Source: Prevotellaceae bacterium UBA1743
GTDB lineage: Bacteria > Bacteroidota > Bacteroidia > Bacteroidales > Bacteroidaceae
Length of the DNA: 38,509 nucleotides
Reading direction: 5' to 3'
Assembly: GCA_002314945.1 (NCBI GenBank)
Contig: DCHV01000011.1
Coordinates: 8,356-46,864 of the forward strand
Shown: positions 16,739 through 24,089 of the stretch, piece after piece
Position numbering within the stretch: position 1 is the stretch's first letter
Layout of the letters: each line of letters starts with the position of its first letter
Position numbers and translations under genes: made by a program
The notes under the pieces: generated by a model
What the model was told of the DNA's origin: nothing
Database searches by the model: none
The model's input: only the letters and a program-made list of their open reading frames with translations

Positions 16739-18847
16739 ATGAAAGCAAAACTATATGTATTTGTCCTCGTGATGCTCCTTTTCCAGGCTTGTACAGAACA
16801 AGTGGACATGTCGGCACGATATGTGTTTATAGAAAAAACAGCCATAGACTATCTGAAGGGTCATCCCGACACATACAGTACCTATCTCGATCTGCTGTAT
16901 CGCGTCCCAGTGAGTGCAGTAAGCGAGACAACCGTGGGGCAGTTGCTCAGTGCACGAGGAAACTACACCATCTTTGCGCCTACTAACGAAGCCATACAGA
17001 ATTATCTGGACTCGCTCTATGCCTCGGATGAAACTGACTACATGACGGCTGCATCGTGGGATGCTTTCACCGACAGTACCAAACTGGATTCCATACGCGC
17101 CGTCGTGGTGAAGAACAGCATCATCGACGGAGGAGACCTCGGTGCCGCCTACACCACACACGATTTCCCCGTGCTCAATGGTGGAGAGTTCGGTACCGTA
17201 TCACTCAACGATCACAAACTATCCGTATATTACACCGACAACCCAGATGAGATCTTCCTCAACAAGGACTGTCCCATCAACGCCAAGAACCGTGACATAC
17301 CCGTCCTGAACGGTTATGTACATCAGATGGAGAAGGTAATCGCTCCGCGCGACTTCTCGGCTTCCAAATACTTCCGGGAAATCATCGACAAGCAGAAGGA
17401 TGGCTACCTTGTGATGGCACGCTGCCTCGAAGCCTGCGGATTGATGGATACCCTCTCCGCCATACGTGATGAGGAGTATGAGATGAAGTATCAGAGAGGC
17501 GAACTGAAGGGATGGATGAGCCACGACTACTTCTGCCAGTTACCCAAGCACCGTTTGTATGGCTTCACAATCTTTGCCGAGACGGACGATTTCTGGCGTA
17601 GCGTAGGCATCGAACCCAAAGACCCGGAATTGCTACCCAAACTGCAGCAATGGCTCATCGACAACAAACAGTATGCCAGTGATGATACCTTCACCACTGG
17701 TACTGACTATGACAACGAGGAGAACCTGCTGAATCAGTGGATTACATATCACGTCATGCCCATGCGAATCCCTGCTGACAAACTGGTAATCCACCACAAC
17801 GAGGTGGGATTCACGCTGTCCAATCCCACTGTGCTGGGCAATCCCGTGATGGAATACTATGCTGTATATGGCAAACCACGTCTGATAAAGTTCTATGAGA
17901 GCAAGGAAAGCAAAGGTGTGAGCATCAACCGCTTCCCCATTCTCGACAACGGAAGAAGGGGTACAGGCAAGGAAATCGGATGCGATGCAGGCAAGGAGGG
18001 ACTGCACATCGGAAGCGATGACACCAGAGCCGTGCTGAGCGAAATCGTGAACTGCTGTGTATATCCCATCTATCAACCGCTATGTTACGACGACGAGACG
18101 AAGACGAACCTGCAACGCGAACGCATACGCTTCGACGTGATGGCTGTGTGCCCCGAGTTCATGACCAACGACATACGCAAGCAGGTATTGCCCAGCTTCA
18201 GTCTGAGCGACGCGGATTTCTATTACATGCCACAGTCGCAGAACTACATCTATAGCCCCAATCTCTTCCTCGGTGACGAGACACACTTCCGCTACAACAA
18301 TTTCTACGGTTGTTCCGTGGATAATTTCCAAGCCGACGAATTGCTGGTATATGGCCGCTATGACATCACCATGAAGATGCCTCCCGTACCACGCCGAGGC
18401 ACCTACGAACTGCGTATGGGATATCTCGCCATGGATGGACGTGGTATCGCACAATGCTATTTCGGCAGTGACCTGGATAACCTGCCTGTGCAGGACATCC
18501 CCCTGAACATGGAAATAAATGGAGAGTGGCCTATCTGCGGATGGGAAGCCGACTCGGAGGATGATGACTACAATTCCGAAATTGACAAGCGAATGCACAC
18601 CAACGGCTTCATGAAAGGCCCCCTGAGTGTATGTCCAATGGGCTCAAGTCCTACCTCGGGAGCTCGCTACGACTTGCGCTCCATACGACGTATCATCGTA
18701 AAGACGACGATGGAACCTGGCGTGGACAACTACCTGCGACTGAAGAGTGTGCTGGAATCACGCACCAAGGGCCTCATCATTGACTACTTCGAAATTGTAT
18801 CGAAGGAGGTCTATGACAATCCCAATACTCCGGAAGATATCTGGTAA
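16739..18847 (+). CDS. FAS1 (fasciclin) domain lipoprotein, paralog B
   Basis: A 702-residue predicted lipoprotein (lipobox FQAC, Cys18) and full-length paralog of the protein at 12195-14297. A FAS1 domain covers about 40-210 (STYLDLLYRVPVS, NYTIFAPTNEAI at 75-86). Both proteins share long stretches such as SWDAFTDS.KLDSIR, the YESKESKGVxxNRFP.LDNGRRGT region, and a final VYDNPNTPEDIW. The C-terminal 300 residues are beta-rich without a known catalytic signature. It is transcribed divergently from the GH10 cluster from a strong promoter. Two FAS1 proteins flanking one xylanase suggest a substrate-binding or assembly pair, but no binding residue can be named. Confidence 0.85.
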   Translation: MKAKLYVFVLVMLLFQACTEQVDMSARYVFIEKTAIDYLKGHPDTYSTYLDLLYRVPVSAVSETTVGQLLSARGNYTIFAPTNEAIQNYLDSLYASDETDYMTAASWDAFTDSTKLDSIRAVVVKNSIIDGGDLGAAYTTHDFPVLNGGEFGTVSLNDHKLSVYYTDNPDEIFLNKDCPINAKNRDIPVLNGYVHQMEKVIAPRDFSASKYFREIIDKQKDGYLVMARCLEACGLMDTLSAIRDEEYEMKYQRGELKGWMSHDYFCQLPKHRLYGFTIFAETDDFWRSVGIEPKDPELLPKLQQWLIDNKQYASDDTFTTGTDYDNEENLLNQWITYHVMPMRIPADKLVIHHNEVGFTLSNPTVLGNPVMEYYAVYGKPRLIKFYESKESKGVSINRFPILDNGRRGTGKEIGCDAGKEGLHIGSDDTRAVLSEIVNCCVYPIYQPLCYDDETKTNLQRERIRFDVMAVCPEFMTNDIRKQVLPSFSLSDADFYYMPQSQNYIYSPNLFLGDETHFRYNNFYGCSVDNFQADELLVYGRYDITMKMPPVPRRGTYELRMGYLAMDGRGIAQCYFGSDLDNLPVQDIPLNMEINGEWPICGWEADSEDDDYNSEIDKRMHTNGFMKGPLSVCPMGSSPTSGARYDLRSIRRIIVKTTMEPGVDNYLRLKSVLESRTKGLIIDYFEIVSKEVYDNPNTPEDIW

Positions 18848-18856
18848 CAGAGGAAA

Positions 18857-19672
18857 TCAATCCCAACTGCGGAGATCGTTCATTGCTTCGAGTACCTGCT
18901 CCTGATCGTCTGGTAACTCGGAAAAGAAATCCAGTCCCGTGATGGTTTCTATCTCGTCAATCGTACGTGCTGCAGATTCCATCGTTTGCTGGCTTTCGGA
19001 ATTTGTGTAATAGAAACCGATTCCCTTGGCTGTCTCCTTGTTCAAGGACAGGACAACCTTGAAAAACGCATCTGGCACGGCAACACGGTGATCCTCGCCA
19101 ATCCATTGTTTTCTCTTCTTGGAATACACAGGACCGCATACGATATAGAGGGAACCTTCCTGGCTTGCCCAACGTCGGCAGGAGGATTCCAAACGCTCCC
19201 AATAGACTTGATTCAATTTCGAGACCTGAGGACAGATATTGGACATGTAATGGCAATCGTACATGGCTTGCTCGCTCCATTTCATATCTGCTGCAGGACA
19301 CATGTGGCCACGATCGAATCCCGAACCACGATAATCATAGGTGGTCACTTGGTGGGCTCCTGGCAATGCTTCATCTGGTACGAACTCATACTCACTGCGT
19401 GATACATCTCCCTCCGTCTCTTCTGCATCCAACTGCCATGCCACCCATCGTGGGGTGTTGGTTTTCCTGTCGAAAAGAAGTACATAACCTTCGTGAGAAA
19501 TCAACTGAGTATCTGCTTCCTCACCATTGGCCAATGAATCCAGCGCCAATGCATAGGAGGAATGGTAATTTGCAGGAGCAGCGGTGGATGACGACTGTTT
19601 CCATACATAGAATGCGATGAGGCAGAGGAGGACGAGCGACCAACTAGCTGACTGTGTTTTCTTTCTTTTCAT
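18857..19672 (-). CDS. Secreted or membrane-anchored DNA/RNA non-specific endonuclease (NUC1 family)
   Basis: A 271-residue endonuclease of the beta-beta-alpha-metal NUC1/EndoG family, which degrades DNA and RNA. The active-site motif DRGHMCPAAD (120-129) carries the catalytic His123. The downstream KLNQVYW helix supplies the metal-binding Asn154. An N-terminal hydrophobic segment (about 11-24) after a basic start anchors or exports the enzyme. Its start codon overlaps the acyl-CoA dehydrogenase stop by 4 nt (ATGA), so it is translationally coupled to the etf operon, an odd partner. It ends 9 nt from the convergent FAS1 B stop. The enzyme family is secure. The role (nutrient salvage, extracellular DNA removal) is inferred. 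Confidence 0.93.
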   Translation of the reverse strand: MKRKKTQSASWSLVLLCLIAFYVWKQSSSTAAPANYHSSYALALDSLANGEEADTQLISHEGYVLLFDRKTNTPRWVAWQLDAEETEGDVSRSEYEFVPDEALPGAHQVTTYDYRGSGFDRGHMCPAADMKWSEQAMYDCHYMSNICPQVSKLNQVYWERLESSCRRWASQEGSLYIVCGPVYSKKRKQWIGEDHRVAVPDAFFKVVLSLNKETAKGIGFYYTNSESQQTMESAARTIDEIETITGLDFFSELPDDQEQVLEAMNDLRSWD

Positions 19673-21369
19673 ACGCGATAGTTTCTGAGGTTATCGGGGG
19701 ATATATGAGAGAGGAATGTGGCATGTTTCTGACATTCCGACTCGGCATAAGTAAGGAACACTTCAAAACTCTGACCAAACATGTCGGGGGCAAGCTGAGC
19801 ATTGCGCAGCAATAGCAGGCTCATGACGACATAAGCAGTCATCTCGTATAGATGGCGTGCGGAAAGGTCAAGCAGTTCCTGATTCTCGGTATCACGGACA
19901 TTGGCAACCAGAGCGGAGAGATTCTCTTCCATCTGACGGATGCGCTCCTGTTGTGAAAGCAGGGATTCTGCAACTTGCTGTGATAGCATTTCCTGGATGA
20001 CATTCTGATAGAAGCCATTTGTGATGTAGCGGATAGCTGCCACGGTCTGCAACTGAGTAGTGCCCTCGTATATGCTGGTGATGCGCGCATCACGATAGAT
20101 ACGTTGGCAAGGATATTCCTGCATAAAACCTGATCCTCCATGAATCTGCACACAGTCGTAGGCATTTTGGTTGGCAAACTCGCTATTCATTCCCTTAGCC
20201 AATGGAGTGAATGCATCTGCCAAGCGACTGTATTGTTTCATTTCCTGACGTTCCTCGGATGTGAGTTTTCTTTCGCGTGAAATATCCTCGAGCGACTTGT
20301 ACATATCCACATATCGTGCTGTCTGATAGAGTAGGGCACGACCAGCATCCAGTTTGGCGCGGATGGTGGAAATCATTTCAGCTACGGCAGGGAATTCTAT
20401 GATAGGCCGTCCGAATTGTTTTCTTTCACGAGCGTATGAAACAGCTTCGGTGTAAGAAGCCTGACTCAATCCCACACTTTGGGCTGCAATTCCCAGACGA
20501 GCGCCGTTCATCAGCGACATGACATATTTGATAAGTCCCATCTTGCGGTCGCCGCACAACTCGGCACGAGCATTGCGGAATACCAATTCGCACGTGGGTG
20601 ATCCGTGGATGCCCAATTTATTCTCGATACGTCGCACATCGACGCCTCCATCCCTCTTGTCGTAGATGAACATGCTCAATCCTCGTCCGTCACGTGTGCC
20701 AGCCTCGCTACGTGCCAGTACCAGATGAATATCAGAGTCGCCATTGGTGATGAATCGTTTGCTGCCATTCAGACGCCAGCAATCCGCTTCCTCATCGTAG
20801 GTGGCACGTAACATGACGCTCTGCAAGTCGGAGCCAGCATCTGGTTCTGTCAAATCCATCGACATGGTTTCCCCTGCACAGACACGGGGAATGAATCGTT
20901 GTCGCTGATCTTCGGAACCAAAGCAATAGAGCGTCTCGATACAATCCTGGAGCGACCATACATTCTCGAAGCTGGCATCGGCAGCCGACACCATTTCATT
21001 GGCAGCCGTGTTCACGATAATAGGAAGGTTGAGTCCGCCATAGCGACGTGGCATTGTCACTCCGTCCAAACCAGCCTGTGTCATCGCTTTCAGATTCTCG
21101 TATGTCTTCGTTGCGTAGCGTACACGTCCCTGCTCACAATGGGGGCCTTCGAGATCGACCGACTCTGCATTGGGTGCAATTGTTTCTTCCGTCACGCTAT
21201 CCACCAGTTCCAATGCGAGGTGATAATTCTCCATTGCATCCGCAAAATCGCGTGGTGCTTCGTCGTAGCATCCATCATCGGCATAGTCGCGTTCCTTGAG
21301 TTGGGCAATCCGCTCCATCAACGGATTGGATGTCATCTCAAATCTTATTTCGTCTGTGTAGTATTTCAT
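19669..21369 (-). CDS. Acyl-CoA dehydrogenase, long form
   Basis: A 566-residue FAD enzyme that oxidises an acyl-CoA and passes electrons to EtfAB. The flavin/substrate loop MDLTEPDAGSD (171-181), the RKQFGRPI motif (316-323), the QIHGGSGF helix (408-415) and the catalytic base Glu435 in IYEGTTQLQ are present. A C-terminal extension of about 110 residues makes it longer than the usual 380-residue dehydrogenases; such long forms are known in Bacteroidales. Start: the ATG at 21369 overlaps the etfA stop (ATGA). The frame is open upstream to 21597, but that extension lies inside etfA and looks non-coding. It is the third gene of etfB-etfA-acd-nuc. The substrate chain length cannot be told from sequence. 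Confidence 0.94.
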   Translation of the reverse strand: MKYYTDEIRFEMTSNPLMERIAQLKERDYADDGCYDEAPRDFADAMENYHLALELVDSVTEETIAPNAESVDLEGPHCEQGRVRYATKTYENLKAMTQAGLDGVTMPRRYGGLNLPIIVNTAANEMVSAADASFENVWSLQDCIETLYCFGSEDQRQRFIPRVCAGETMSMDLTEPDAGSDLQSVMLRATYDEEADCWRLNGSKRFITNGDSDIHLVLARSEAGTRDGRGLSMFIYDKRDGGVDVRRIENKLGIHGSPTCELVFRNARAELCGDRKMGLIKYVMSLMNGARLGIAAQSVGLSQASYTEAVSYARERKQFGRPIIEFPAVAEMISTIRAKLDAGRALLYQTARYVDMYKSLEDISRERKLTSEERQEMKQYSRLADAFTPLAKGMNSEFANQNAYDCVQIHGGSGFMQEYPCQRIYRDARITSIYEGTTQLQTVAAIRYITNGFYQNVIQEMLSQQVAESLLSQQERIRQMEENLSALVANVRDTENQELLDLSARHLYEMTAYVVMSLLLLRNAQLAPDMFGQSFEVFLTYAESECQKHATFLSHISPDNLRNYRV

Positions 21370-22379
21370 TCCGAATAATATTTGATGAGTTTGGGGACTA
21401 CTTCCTCCACCGTGCCATGGATTACATAGTCTGCTATCTGATTGATAGGCGCATTCTCGTCGTTGTTGATACTGATAATGATTCCACTTTCTTTCATTCC
21501 AGCAACGTGTTGGATAGCTCCGCTGATTCCACATGCGATATACACCTTGGGACGTACTGTGACGCCCGTCTGTCCTATCTGTAGGTCGTGATCGCAAAAT
21601 CCAGCATCCACGGCGGCACGACTGGCTCCTACCTGCCCATGTAGGACACGTGCCAATTCGTACAACAATCCGAAACCTTCGCGACTACCTACGCCATAAC
21701 CGCCTGCCACCACGATGGAGGCACCCTTCAAATCATTGCGTGCCGCCTCGACATGACGATCGAGTACCTGAGTGACATACGCAGTCTCTGGTACAAAGAG
21801 AGCCACATCCTCCACTACCACTTCACCAGGATAATCAGGTGATTTTACAATTGCTTTCATCACGCCACTGCGCACGGTGGCCATCTGCGGACGATTCTCG
21901 GGGTTGACTATCGTGGCCACGATGTTACCACCGAAAGCGGGACGAATCTGATACAACAGATTCTGATAGATTTTCCCCGTCTTGCGGTCTTCGTAATCAC
22001 CTATCTCCAAGGCGGTACAATCTGCAGTGAGTCCGCTATGCAAAGCGCTGCTGACACGAGGACCCAAATCACGTCCTATCACGTCGGCTCCCATCAAACA
22101 TACTTGTGGCTGCTCGCGACTAAAGAGGTTGACAAGCACCTCGGTATGTGGCAGACTGGTATAGGGACTCAATCCAGGCGCATCGAAAAGGTGCAGTTTA
22201 TCTACTCCGTAGGGAAGAATCTGACTTTCCACCTTGCCAACAATTTCATGTCCGATTGCCACTGCCTCCAACTTCACGTTGAGCGTGTCTGCCAATTCAC
22301 GTCCCTTGGAGAGTAGTTCCTGGCTCACATCTGCCACACGCGAGCCTTCCAATTCACAATATACAAATATGTTGTTCAT
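21366..22379 (-). CDS. etfA: Electron transfer flavoprotein alpha subunit
   Basis: A 337-residue alpha subunit of the electron transfer flavoprotein heterodimer. The C-terminal FAD-binding region is intact: GASRAAVDAG, IGQTGVTVRPKVYIACGISGAIQH and NNDENAPI (about 255-315). It accepts electrons from the acyl-CoA dehydrogenase encoded next to it. It starts 8 nt after etfB and its stop overlaps the dehydrogenase start by 4 nt, which indicates tight co-expression. Whether this Etf is bifurcating (NADH plus ferredoxin) or a simple carrier cannot be decided without aligning the beta-subunit NAD site. Confidence 0.95.
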   Translation of the reverse strand: MNNIFVYCELEGSRVADVSQELLSKGRELADTLNVKLEAVAIGHEIVGKVESQILPYGVDKLHLFDAPGLSPYTSLPHTEVLVNLFSREQPQVCLMGADVIGRDLGPRVSSALHSGLTADCTALEIGDYEDRKTGKIYQNLLYQIRPAFGGNIVATIVNPENRPQMATVRSGVMKAIVKSPDYPGEVVVEDVALFVPETAYVTQVLDRHVEAARNDLKGASIVVAGGYGVGSREGFGLLYELARVLHGQVGASRAAVDAGFCDHDLQIGQTGVTVRPKVYIACGISGAIQHVAGMKESGIIISINNDENAPINQIADYVIHGTVEEVVPKLIKYYSE

Positions 22380-22387
22380 TTCTTTTC

Positions 22388-23203
22388 TCAGATTGTCTTG
22401 CTCTGTTTCAGTTCCTTTATCAGTGCTCGGATATCCTCGTCACTCCCCGTGATAGTGCGGCTTTCCTTGGCACGGAATACGATGTTTTCCACAGCTTTCA
22501 CTTTGGTAGGTGAACCTGCCATTCCACATTGCTGCAGATCGGCCTGAATGTCGGCACAACAGATTCGGGGCACTTCATATTTCTTGTATCTGAACAATCG
22601 TTTTACATTTTTTGGACGGCAGGGAGCAGCGCTTCCATTCACCGTGAGAAGGCATGGCAGGGGACTTTGCACGATTTCCACGCCTCCATCTATATGACGT
22701 TTTACGGTAATGACAGGTTGGGGAGCATCGGGGAGAAATTCTATGATTTCCTCGGAATAGGTGATCTGGTTCATGCCCAGTTTCTCCGCCACTTGTGGTC
22801 CTACCTGTGCTGTATCTCCATCGATAGCCTGACGACCACCCAAAATCAGATTGACATCGGGCTGCAGGAAACGGATGGCCTGAGCCAAAGCATAACTGGT
22901 AGCCAGGGTATCGGCACCGGCAAAGGCACGATCGGTGAGTAGAAAACCTTGGTCGGCACCTCTGTACATCGCTTCACGAATCACCTCCGAAGCTCGGTCG
23001 GGTCCCATGGTAAGCACCGTGATATGTGTGTTTGGAAAGCGATCTTTCAATCGGAGGGCTTGTTCCAGTGCATTCAGATCTTCTGGATTGAAAATGGCAG
23101 GCAATGCACTGCGATTGACTGTACCTTCTGCTGTCATGGCATCAGGTCCCACATTGCGGGTGTCGGGCACCTGTTTAGCCAACACAACGATATTCAAATT
23201 CAT
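22388..23203 (-). CDS. etfB: Electron transfer flavoprotein beta subunit
   Basis: A 271-residue beta subunit of the electron transfer flavoprotein. The N-terminal AKQVPDT motif (9-15), the LTMGPDRASEVIREAMYRGAD stretch (64-84) and GGRQAIDGDTAQVGPQVAE (122-140) are typical. It is the promoter-proximal gene of the etfB-etfA-acd-nuc operon. The promoter is a perfect consensus match 33 nt upstream. It pairs with EtfA to bind FAD and AMP or a second FAD. Identification is secure. Confidence 0.95.
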   Translation of the reverse strand: MNLNIVVLAKQVPDTRNVGPDAMTAEGTVNRSALPAIFNPEDLNALEQALRLKDRFPNTHITVLTMGPDRASEVIREAMYRGADQGFLLTDRAFAGADTLATSYALAQAIRFLQPDVNLILGGRQAIDGDTAQVGPQVAEKLGMNQITYSEEIIEFLPDAPQPVITVKRHIDGGVEIVQSPLPCLLTVNGSAAPCRPKNVKRLFRYKKYEVPRICCADIQADLQQCGMAGSPTKVKAVENIVFRAKESRTITGSDEDIRALIKELKQSKTI

Positions 23204-23235
23204 CTTTTTCGTTTGTTACGTTTCTTATTTTACTG

Positions 23236-23267
23236 CAAAAGTACGTTTTTTTAGGGAATGAAGCAAA
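23236..23267 (-). promoter_or_regulatory. Promoter for etfB-etfA-acd-nuc
   Basis: Minus-strand TTTG (23264-23267), a 20-bp spacer and TACTTTTG (23236-23243): a full consensus match. Confidence 0.8.
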
Positions 23268-23296
23268 CAATGTATGGCGCATAACATTTTTTTATG

Positions 23297-23304
23297 TAAG
23301 TTTG
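23297..23304 (+). promoter_or_regulatory. Candidate -7 box for the exonuclease III gene
   Basis: TAAGTTTG, 26 bases before the ATG at 23331. No TTTG occurs at the -33 position, so this is a partial match. It fixes the start at 23331, because an upstream in-frame ATG at 23274 would precede the promoter. Confidence 0.5.
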
Positions 23305-23330
23305 CAGTACGAAACATAAACATCGAGACA

Positions 23331-24089
23331 ATGAAATTCATCAGTTGGAACGTGAACGGCCTTCGTGCCGTGGTAGGAAAGAATTTTAGGGAAACATTCG
23401 AGGAGTTGGATGCCGATTTTGTCTGCCTTCAAGAGACAAAGTTGCAGGAGGGACAATTGGAACTGGTTTTTCCTGAATATGATTCATATTGGAACTATGC
23501 CGAGAAGAAAGGATATAGTGGAACTGCTATCTTCACGCGTCACAAACCGCTGAATGTAACGTATGGAATAGGTGTGGAAGAGCACGATCACGAGGGGCGT
23601 GTCATTACCTTGGAGATGGAAGGATTCTATCTCGTGAACGTGTATGTACCAAATAGTCAGGATGGATTGCGAAGACTCGATTACAGAATGCAATGGGAAG
23701 ATGATTTCAGGCAATATCTTCTCTCGCTCGATGCCCAGAAACCAGTCATCGTATGTGGCGACATGAATGTGGCACATCAGGAGATAGACCTGAAAAATCC
23801 CAAGACGAATCGTATGAATCCAGGTTTTACGGATGAGGAACGTGAGAAGATGACCACCTTGTTAGGAAACGGCTTCACCGACACCTTCCGCCATCTGCAT
23901 CCAGATACCACGGATGCCTACAGTTGGTGGAGCTATCGCTTCCACGCCAGGGAGAAGAACGTAGGTTGGCGTATCGACTATTTCCTTGTTTCCGACCGCC
24001 TCATGCCTCAGATACAGGATGCAAGCATCCACGCCGACATCTTCGGAAGCGATCATTGTCCAGTAGAGATAGTGCTCGGAGCGTCTTAG
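23331..24089 (+). CDS. xth: Exodeoxyribonuclease III
   Basis: A 252-residue AP endonuclease/3'-5' exonuclease of the ExoIII family, which acts in base-excision repair. The active-site residues are visible: Asn7 in SWNVNG, Glu35 in LQETK, Asp144 and Asn146 in GDMNVAH, and Asp241-His242 in GSDHCPVE. The WWSYRFHAREKNVGWRIDYFL segment (199-219) is typical. The length is standard. Start: the ATG at 23331 gives the canonical MKFISWNVNG terminus. The stop codon overlaps the stop of the convergent TonB-receptor gene by 3 nt, which leaves no room for a dedicated terminator. Identification is secure. Confidence 0.96.
   Translation: MKFISWNVNGLRAVVGKNFRETFEELDADFVCLQETKLQEGQLELVFPEYDSYWNYAEKKGYSGTAIFTRHKPLNVTYGIGVEEHDHEGRVITLEMEGFYLVNVYVPNSQDGLRRLDYRMQWEDDFRQYLLSLDAQKPVIVCGDMNVAHQEIDLKNPKTNRMNPGFTDEEREKMTTLLGNGFTDTFRHLHPDTTDAYSWWSYRFHAREKNVGWRIDYFLVSDRLMPQIQDASIHADIFGSDHCPVEIVLGAS

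Noticed and set aside
21370..21597. 76-residue N-terminal extension of the acyl-CoA dehydrogenase
   Set aside because: It overlaps etfA in another frame, has low-complexity Arg/Ser/Gln composition, and the ATGA junction at 21369 is the natural start.
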